DNA of 64,000 bases from Doris montereyensis (lineage: Eukaryota > Mollusca > Gastropoda > Nudibranchia > Dorididae), in assembly GCA_037039925.1 (NCBI GenBank), contig JAXRKP010000658.1:1-64000 (forward strand). The letters run 5' to 3'. Every line of letters starts with the position of its first letter. Positions within the stretch are counted from its first letter, which is position 1. The notes beneath the pieces are model-generated. The model had not been told where the DNA came from. It saw nothing but the letters and a program-made list of their open reading frames with translations, and ran no database searches. The translations under genes and the position numbers were made by a program. Below are positions 32,593 to 64,000 of the stretch, piece by piece.

Positions 32593-34493
32593 TCCTGTGA
32601 TGCATTCTGATCTTTTGTGGTATTATCTTCTGTTATGACATGGTGTGAGACTAAGACAATAGACAGTTTATTTGAAGATGAGTAGATGGACTGTACATGA
32701 ACATGTTTCCAAATGCGAAACTCAGTTGAGGTATCTAAAGTTATCAAATTTGCTTAATAATTTGCCTAATACTGCATAGATGCTGTATCATAACAGATTA
32801 AGCCTTTCATAAAATCTATCACAATCCCTGAAGGTTGAGGTTTGAGTTATGTTCTGTTCACTTATTAGTAAATTGTGAGTTCATTGGGGAAAATTAAATG
32901 GTTTGCCAGACTATGGAAACTTCCAAAAAATTCTCTGTATTCCAATAAAACATCTCATTCCAGTGAAAAATGAGCTGTTTTTTATTCCATAAACTAACTA
33001 ACAAAATCTGTTGAGATCATATTTCATCTTCTTGTGAGTGGCCATACTGCTGTTGATATGTAACTGCTCTGATGTTAGAGTGGCAGTGTGGATGAAATAT
33101 ATGGGAAACGTGGGGCATGCCAATTGAATTGTACAGTTTATACATGCTGGTCAAATCTATGACAAGATGGACTTTTTATTAACTTCGAGGTCATGGGATG
33201 ATTTATTCATACAAATAGGTCAATTTGTTTTAAATTACCTGTCTGGCCTTTAGTTAGCCGAGTTCATGTTAGTGTACTCTACATGTAGATAGATATGTAA
33301 ATATTCTACTTATGTTTACAAAACAAATGTCATGATTTGGATAAAAGTTTAAATTGTTTTAAAGCACTCACTACCTTGTATTCTAGGCTGGGACAACTAA
33401 GAAATGTGCCTTATACATGTAATTTGATTGTATTTTTAAGAATCAATGGTAATGATTTTCTCTCCATTTTTACGACATTATAGACCTATTGATCGAAATA
33501 TATACAATCTAGAGTGCAGGTTCCATCATGCATTTTGGCTGAGGGAGTTTAGCAATCAGGCACAGCCAAGGGACTTGATAAAGAAGGTTTTTTGAAAGGG
33601 GGGATACAAAGTTAAAGCTTGTTTTTTTTATGGGGGGAAAGAAAAGGGACTAAAAAGAGTGGATTAGGGGAGTTGTTTTGCAGTTTAGCACTATTGCGTC
33701 GGATACGTTACGGGGTGGATCTGAAGGTCGGTCGTCAGTTGCCCCTCAGCTTATTAGGTATTGTACTGTGCAATACTATGCCGCTCAGCTGTCTGAGCCA
33801 TCTCTATGTGAGACCAATTGCGCCTTTTACTGTCTACTAGACCCACAATCAGTGTATGGCCATTGTATGGTTGCGGTTGTTAGGTAATAATAATGTAGAC
33901 GTGCAAGCATCATTTAGCAAAGTGAGAAATAGAAAGATAGCGAATCTGAAAGGTGTCGCCAATGTTGTGGTGATCCAAATTTAGTTGCGATTAAGCAGTG
34001 ATTTTTTTTTTTATATAATTGATTCTGTTTGTTGGGGAAAGTTGCGATTAAGCAAAAATTGTGATTAACAGAGTTGCGATAAACCAGAGTCGACTGTAAG
34101 AATTATACATACACACAAAGTGAAACACCGAACCAACATGAATCAATTACAAGGAATACTTTTAGAAGAACATAGAGACAGAAATAAAATTGATTGTTTC
34201 TTTATAAAAGGCTATTAATGGCGAAGTGTTTAGCCCATTATTTAAGCTTAAATTTAATACAACAACTTGTCCAGGCAGTCAAACATATGTGTTCCCATCT
34301 TTAAACATTGATTGTCCCCTGCACTTATAAAATTTTACCTTAAAGTAGTACAAAAAGGCTGTAGAAGAAATTGCCAACAGGTATTAAACTCAGTAGTAGC
34401 ATTTAAGTCTTCAAAAACAGAAGTTAACACCACTTTAAAATAAAAACTGGATTAACAATTTATAAAAACATATTTAAAAAATTAGAAGAAAAA

Positions 34494-34496
<3 letters not shown>
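32593..34496. other. Intergenic DNA without recognised genes
   Basis: Low-complexity AT-rich sequence. The end of this stretch (about 33980-34096) has repeated GTTGCGATTAAGC and finishes in CCAGAGTCGACTG, which resembles the terminus of a pogo/Tigger-like DNA transposon; the other end was not found. Confidence 0.4.

Positions 34497-34581
<85 letters not shown>
34497..34581. repeat. (TA)n microsatellite
   Basis: About 42 perfect AT units. Confidence 0.97.
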
Positions 34582-34584
<3 letters not shown>

Positions 34585-35036
34585 AACAACGAAATAGGAG
34601 CGCTTACAGTAATACACCAGAATCGAGTTAGTCAGTTATTAATATGAAGGAGAAGAAGAACTGATATCAAACATTTCAACCTGTTGTGTTGTTTGGGGTA
34701 TAAAAAGAATCATGTGCTTCTTCTGACTATCTGACTGACGAATTTATTATAATATGTACTTAAGTATTACTGTCTGTACGCATGATTTTAGAATTTAAAT
34801 ATACACCATTTGTCTAATTGTTATTTAGAGTGATGTGTGTAATTCAGTTTTCAAATACTTCAGTGCTGTTGCTGAATTCATATGCTCGAAAGCATATAGG
34901 TCTATGCCTGTTCTCTCTCTTTTTCTTTTTTTTTTCTTTTCTTTTTTTTTACAAATATAATAACCGTTATCTATAACTTTCTATGAATAAATATCCCATT
35001 ATATATTAAGTGTATACTATACAAATATTATTATAA

Positions 35037-35753
35037 CAGGCTTAAGTATGCTTTTGTTGATTGGTCAGTGTTTTGTAAAAACCGTGAACGTTGTTTTGTC
35101 ATTTGGAAGTTTCTAAAATCATCTTTTCTGATACAAAATGTTTCTTTTTGGAGAGCGAATGCCCTCAGTTAACATTTGAGAAGATTCTTAAATTTGTTCG
35201 GTTTTATGCTTTTATTTCATGAGGATTTACCCTGCCCATCATATGCAGTGCTCTGGGTGACACGTTTTATCCATCCACTTGAAAGGGCACGGGTTAGCAA
35301 AGGACATTGTCTGAATTAGTCACTTGGTCACATTGCTGTTTGCACCTTGCGTCCCTTTCCCATTATTACAGTCGCTTCTTTACATTTTTGTTAGATTTTC
35401 ATAGACTCTTATTCTCCAAATGTGTCCTTTCACATTCGTTATCAGTGGCTGTGCAAGCTAGACGATTTGGGAGATTGGGAAGAGGTTGGGAATCTTCATA
35501 TATATTCAGAGGAAATGTTTGCATTTGCTCTCCTTTAAATGTATAAGATGAAAACCGTCTTAAGATCCGAGTACTGTTAGAGTAGAGTTCAAAACTATTC
35601 CTTAACCATGACATCGTTGTTTTCAGTATCGATACTTTCCAAAGAAACATTTTGTATCAGAAAAGATGATTTTAGAAACTTCCAAACGACAAAACAACGT
35701 TCACGGTTTTTACAAAACACTGACCAATCAACAAAAGCATACTTATACGCCCG
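35037..35753. mobile_element. 717-bp element with long near-identical inverted repeats
   Basis: The left arm (35037 to about 35155) and right arm (about 35632-35753) are reverse complements with only a few differences over about 115 bp. Shared core: TATGCTTTTGTTGATTGG, GTGTTTTGTAAAAACCG and ATCTTTTCTGATACAAAATG. The tips are CAGGC and the inverse of CGGGC. TAA directly flanks both sides, compatible with the 3-bp target of Harbinger-like elements. The interior of about 475 bp has no transposase. High arm identity suggests recent activity or gene conversion. Class not proven. Confidence 0.75.
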
Positions 35754-35756
35754 TAA

Positions 35757-36489
35757 ATAATGTTGGATTATGATTTCTCTTTAGTATAAAGCTGTGTCTC
35801 TTGGCGGTGAACTCAGAAACCACTAAATCGGTTACGGGTGATATCAAGTACAATTACTAGATCAAATTAGTACTCGATACTGAAGTTACGCTGGCTTATT
35901 ATTTTATTGACCAGAAATCTTAAAAAGAAGATCTAGTAACAATAAAAAGTTCCATGGATCGCAGGCAAAATAATCTTTTCTAATTAATTAAAATTCTGAT
36001 TTGATACAAGAATTTATTCGCTAAGAGCCTAAAGCATGCTATTTGAAATCTACATGCGAAATATTGACGCTGTGGGTGCAGTGGTTCCTGAGTTTAGAGC
36101 GGTCAAAGTTTGAAATACACTAGATGGATAACCTGCTGGCAGTACGAGTTATATCATGAACAATAATTATGTGTAGCATTATATGGAAAGACTTTTCTTA
36201 ACTGAATTTTTCACTTAAGGCAGGCGAGAATCGTGCTAAGCCATAATTTAAGAAGATTATGCCAGACTATTCCCATGAAGCATCTACGAAAAGGCAGCTT
36301 TAGTGGATTATATTCCTGAGAAAAGGACTGAATGAAATGCCCTGCCGCGATATATGCATTATTATATAAATCACCTCCACCTTCCATCCTTATTTATTTC
36401 ACGGTATCGACGTATTGGGTTGACAGCTTGTCAGTCAGTCATTTTATTGTGCCATGCCGATCGGCATGGGGATACAGTGTTTTAGATTT
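35757..36489. other. Intergenic DNA without recognised features
   Basis: No gene, repeat or RNA was recognised. Confidence 0.4.
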
Positions 36490-36778
36490 GAGGTGTCGGC
36501 CTCTCAACCAAAAGGCCGTGGGTTCGTGTCCACACAAGTTGAAACAATTTTCTCGAGTTTTTCGGGTTAAACCCACCAACCCTCTGTTCCAGGTAGATGG
36601 ATCGACACCTTGTTCCATCGGAGACGGGCGATGAAAAGGAGGTCACGTGTGCAGATGATAATGCTCCGTGTACGTTTAAGATCCCATGGCTGTTTACAGT
36701 GCAGTCCGGGCCAAATTACACATCGTACCAAAAACCTTGAGATCACCTTACTTGTGGATGTGGGTAAAATCAAATACC
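36490..36778 (+). mobile_element. SINE-B copy, 5' truncated
   Basis: Starts within the tRNA-like head at GGTGTCGGCCTCTCAACC and runs through TTTAAGATCCCATGGCTG to GGGTAAAATCAAATACC, followed by a T-run. Its B box (GTTCGTGTCCA) is degraded. Confidence 0.8.
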
Positions 36779-37366
36779 TTTTTTTTTTTAATTCTCACGG
36801 TCTCCAAGCATTATTGTCATTGTCACCATCACACCACCCAACGAGTACGGGATCCTCGTCGAATTTCTAAAAAGTGCCCTATGCCGGTAATCCAGTGCCT
36901 GGGGTGATGATATTATATCTGTCTATCTATATCTGTAATAGAATGCCAATTCCATGCGTCTGTTTTTGAGTGGATGACACATTTAGTTTTCAATTTTCAG
37001 TCAACACGAGAATGCAGTCATGAACGCTTCCTAAAGGCGCAAAGGTTGTGGGTTAACCGCTGGGTGTGACCTCAAAGCAGTCAGAGTAAGCTCCAATTTA
37101 AGTATAACGTGTTCGGCTGTGAGAAGATGTCCTGTTTCAATTCTTCTTTTTTTCGATGGTGGTCATGTTGTAGTAGGATCGCTTCTACTAATATTGTGTT
37201 ACTAGGCCGTCTTTATCTTCGCCGTACAATGATTGAGGACACTCTCTTGACCCTTGAACTAGGGTTGTTAGATATCACATTGAATGTCAATCTAAATCTA
37301 AGACAACCTTTTTGCTCTTAAATCTGAATTGATTAACATTTTATATCTTATAAACCAAAGCAAAAA

Positions 37367-37368
<2 letters not shown>

Positions 37369-37434
<66 letters not shown>
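37369..37434. repeat. (TA)n microsatellite
   Basis: About 33 AT units, followed by TTTATT-rich sequence. Confidence 0.97.
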
Positions 37435-37438
<4 letters not shown>

Positions 37439-37713
37439 TATATATATATTTATTTATTTTTATTTAAAAAAAATTATAACCCAAACAAAGCAGAGGCAAA
37501 AAGAAGTGACGGTCTTATTTGATTTTTATTGTTGGGCTAGGGTTGTGTTTTTTCTCTCCATTTGTTCACTTGTTCACTGTCTTCTTTGAGTTAAATTTAG
37601 AAGTATGAAATAGACATATTTTCTTTGTCCGACCGATCTAAGCGACGGGGTGATAGAACAATGTAGCTAAGGAGGCCGGCAACTCGGATCCGTTACCCAT
37701 AACTTCCTTGGAT

Positions 37714-37968
37714 GGGTGACTCGGTAGTCCAGAGGCAAAGTGTCGGCCTCTCAACTCAAAGGCCGTGAGTTCAAGCCCCGTCAGCGGTTGAACATTTTTT
37801 CTCGAGACGGACGATAAAGAGCAGGTCCCGTGTGCAATCACAACACTCTGTGCACATTAAAGCTGCCTTGGCTGTTTTATAGGCAGTTTGGGCAAACTTA
37901 CGAATCCTACCAGAAACCCTGAGATGACCATAGTTGGGGATGTGGGTAAAATCAAATCGATGGATGTA
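37714..37968 (+). mobile_element. SINE-B copy with shortened body
   Basis: The head retains GTAGTCCAGAGGCAAAG and a good B box (GTTCAAGCCCC). Relative to the 20500 copy, about 60 bp is missing from the body after TTCTCGAG. The end GGGTAAAATCAAATCG is kept. Confidence 0.82.
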
Positions 37969-38047
37969 CCGTACCAAATCAAAGGTCTTTGAACTTTTAT
38001 TGTCGTGTACTATCGCCATGTGCCGTCGATGGTCTGGTACGTGATTA

Positions 38048-38586
<539 letters not shown>

Positions 38587-38956
38587 TAATACATACACTC
38601 ACATACAATACGAGAAATACTTATACAGCATCCTTATCAATGCTGGCGCCTGTAGTTTTATGTTACATTACATGTCGGCCTACTACACACTACACGACGT
38701 GCTACCAGGAGTATTTTTTCTCCAGAATCGCCTGCAAGTACACTACAAGTATTAATTTAGCGCTATGCACATCGTCTTGGTAGAAAGTTTCGGGGTTTAA
38801 CTTGAACTTAGGAAGTGGAGCTACTTTGATTTGAACGTAGCATTATCAAATGTGTGAAACTCAGAAGTGGTGAGTGTTACTACTGTTGCTGTTGGATCTT
38901 TCATCTTGCTGTTTCCCTCTCACTTCACCCGAAGATCAATGCATATTATGGTAAAT

Positions 38957-39052
38957 TGGAGTTCCTTCAAGGCCACTACGGCCCGTAGGGCAAGAGCGTA
39001 TCCCGGTTTCTATAGCCCGAAGCGGAACGGGTGATAATAATCACCTCCTGCC
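38957..39052 (-). mobile_element. SINE-A 3' fragment
   Basis: AGTTCCTTCAAGGCCACTAC to ATAATCACCTCCTG matches the 3' end of SINE-A only. Confidence 0.7.
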
Positions 39053-39306
39053 CCCTGGGAGAACAAGCTGATAATAGAACCTGGATTGATCTTATTCTTA
39101 TTCTAGATTTAAAGTAGATTTGATCCAGATTTTGATGTTTTTCTTCTCTATGATTTACAAGACTTTTCTAAGAGTAACGTAATGAATCTTATGTAGTTTT
39201 TGATTAGAATAATGGCGTTGGTGAGTGTTGGTTTGAGTTGTCAGAAAAAAAACTGTTCTTTGAGACCAGGAGTACTGTTTTCATATCCCTTGGGTTGGCA
39301 GCTCTG

Positions 39307-39469
39307 CACCTGCAAATGGGTACCAGCACCATCTGAGGCGTAAATATCAGCGACAGACAGACCAGCATCCTGTCCAGGAGGTGATTGATACCACCTGTCC
39401 CTGTTCACCTACGAGGAATCGAGATTTGCTCCAGCTCTATGCGCCGTGATGGCCTTGAAGGAACTTTAG
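39307..39469 (+). mobile_element. SINE-A 3' half
   Basis: Runs from CACCTGCAAATGGGTACC to CCTTGAAGGAACTTTAG. The tRNA-like head is missing. It abuts the next copy tail to tail. Confidence 0.78.
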
Positions 39470-39472
39470 TAG

Positions 39473-39760
39473 AGTTTCTTTAAGGCCGTTACGGCCCATA
39501 GAACCGAAACTTATCCCGATTTCAGTAGCATGAGGCGAAACAGGTCATAATAATCACCTCCTGGCCAGGACGCTAGTCTGACGCAGGTTTTTTTATCCAA
39601 AGCTAGTGCTTGTATCCATTTACACATGGGAACTTGGGAAAATGCATGTTAAGTGTCTTTCCCAAGGAACACAGCGTCGGGCCTAGTTTTGCTAGGATTC
39701 GAACTCGGGACCTCACGATCCCCTGGCTGGCAGCCTAACTGCTTGGCCACCGACGCCACA
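39473..39760 (-). mobile_element. SINE-A copy, near complete, inverted against its neighbour
   Basis: Runs from TTTCTTTAAGGCCGTTACG to GCTTGGCCACCGACGCC. It is tail to tail with 39307-39469, giving an inverted repeat with arms of about 160 bp and almost no spacer. Confidence 0.82.
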
Positions 39761-40013
39761 CGAAGGAACTTTACTTTTACCCCTATTTTGTTCTCATCAT
39801 GATATGGAAATCCATGACGATTATGCGTGACCGTGCATCCATGACAGCCCATCGGATGTTTGCCAAACGTCTGCTGTTATTGTCGTTCTGCCCATCGCTC
39901 CCTGTTTGTCCCTCTTTTTCTTCTTGGTTTTGCTGTTTGTGTTTTCCCATTCATTTTATTTTACCTTCCATTCCATGGCTTGTCCGTCTGCTTCTCTTCC
40001 TCCATCCGTGTGT

Positions 40014-40291
<278 letters not shown>

Positions 40292-40710
40292 TTTTCGTTT
40301 ATTTATACAGTAAAGCTCCACATACTGTTACTCAAGATCATCTGATTACGCGATTAACATTGCGCCACGATTGCTAATGATAAGAAATGTAACTCATAAT
40401 TGCAATAGTTTTTCTTCCTGTCAGTTGCTTCCCTTGGCTCCCACATACGTACTTTTAAATCTACATTATTTATTTGTTATCGTATGAATCTTATAAGAAT
40501 AAAACGAGAGACGTAGATTTGGTAGTGCAGTCACTCGCAAAATTGAAATAAGAAATTAAAGGAAACAGATCAAGAAAGGTGCAAGCTCGCATATGAAAAT
40601 AAACAAACAAAAACCAACAACATAATTGCAATGATTTTTTTTATTTTTTTTACATGTGTGAGAAAGTTACTTGAACATCCTTCAGAGTAAGCGATATGCT
40701 TTGCTATCAT

Positions 40711-45109
<4,399 letters not shown>

Positions 45110-45139
<30 letters not shown>

Positions 45140-45140
45140 G
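45110..45140 (+). repeat. (GT)n tract just upstream of the RUFY start
   Basis: About 15 GT units end 23 bp before the proposed ATG at 45163, so they would fall in the 5' leader or core promoter. Confidence 0.9.
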
Positions 45141-45162
45141 TGCCTGACTTAAAAGAGGAACG

Positions 45163-64000
<18,838 letters not shown>

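Noticed and set aside
37329..37589. Ile-Tyr repeat membrane-like protein
   Set aside because: Translation of an (AT)n tract. The similar frames at 45767-46056 have the same origin.

Overview
The window is animal nuclear DNA: genes are split by GT-AG introns, AT-rich non-coding sequence dominates, and there are many microsatellites, tRNA-derived SINEs and decayed non-LTR retrotransposons. The repeat style (short tRNA SINEs with a GTGCACGTTAAAGATCC-type body, a Merlin element, several LINE lineages) suggests a marine invertebrate, most likely a mollusc. That assignment is inference. I saw no tRNA or rRNA gene, CRISPR array or prokaryotic operon.

1-20.3 kb: two partial copies of the isovaleryl-CoA dehydrogenase gene (IVD, leucine catabolism) in tandem on the + strand. 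Copy 1 (1953-6483) shows four 3' exons. Copy 2 (15586-20250) shows five exons but lacks the exon(s) that normally carry the catalytic glutamate, and has two frame breaks. Introns and 3' flanks are also similar, so this is a genomic duplication. Copy 1's last intron gained an internally deleted RTE-like retroelement with a 13-bp target duplication. Copy 2's last intron gained a 39-bp minisatellite that seems to have grown from a single-copy intron sequence. An old CR1/Rex-like LINE remnant lies between them (8290-9905).

20-45 kb: mostly repeats. It holds several SINEs, a 422-bp Merlin-type element with terminal inverted repeats and an 8-bp target duplication (29521-29942), and two divergent putative first exons of unrecognised genes (30083-30463 minus, 31292-31470 plus). 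A 717-bp element with near-identical long inverted repeats follows (35037-35753), then four long polypyrimidine (TC)n tracts at 38-41.7 kb and two further LINE 3' ends.

45-64 kb: the 5' part of a RUFY-family gene (RUN domain, coiled coils; the FYVE part lies beyond the window). Ten exons between 45163 and 57494 are assigned and an eleventh is possible at 63980. Its introns carry a tandem tRNA-derived SINE array (47.2-48.2 kb) and two oppositely oriented copies of the same RTE-like element. The 57786-61035 copy looks full length (about 3.25 kb).

One- or two-base indels break the reading frame of otherwise well-conserved exons in IVD, RUFY and the 31.3-kb exon, several of them at short homopolymers. 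They may be assembly consensus errors rather than real lesions, so pseudogene status should be judged with that in mind. I found no convincing new biological system. The most informative items are the dated series of duplications and insertions in the IVD locus and the newly delimited mobile elements.
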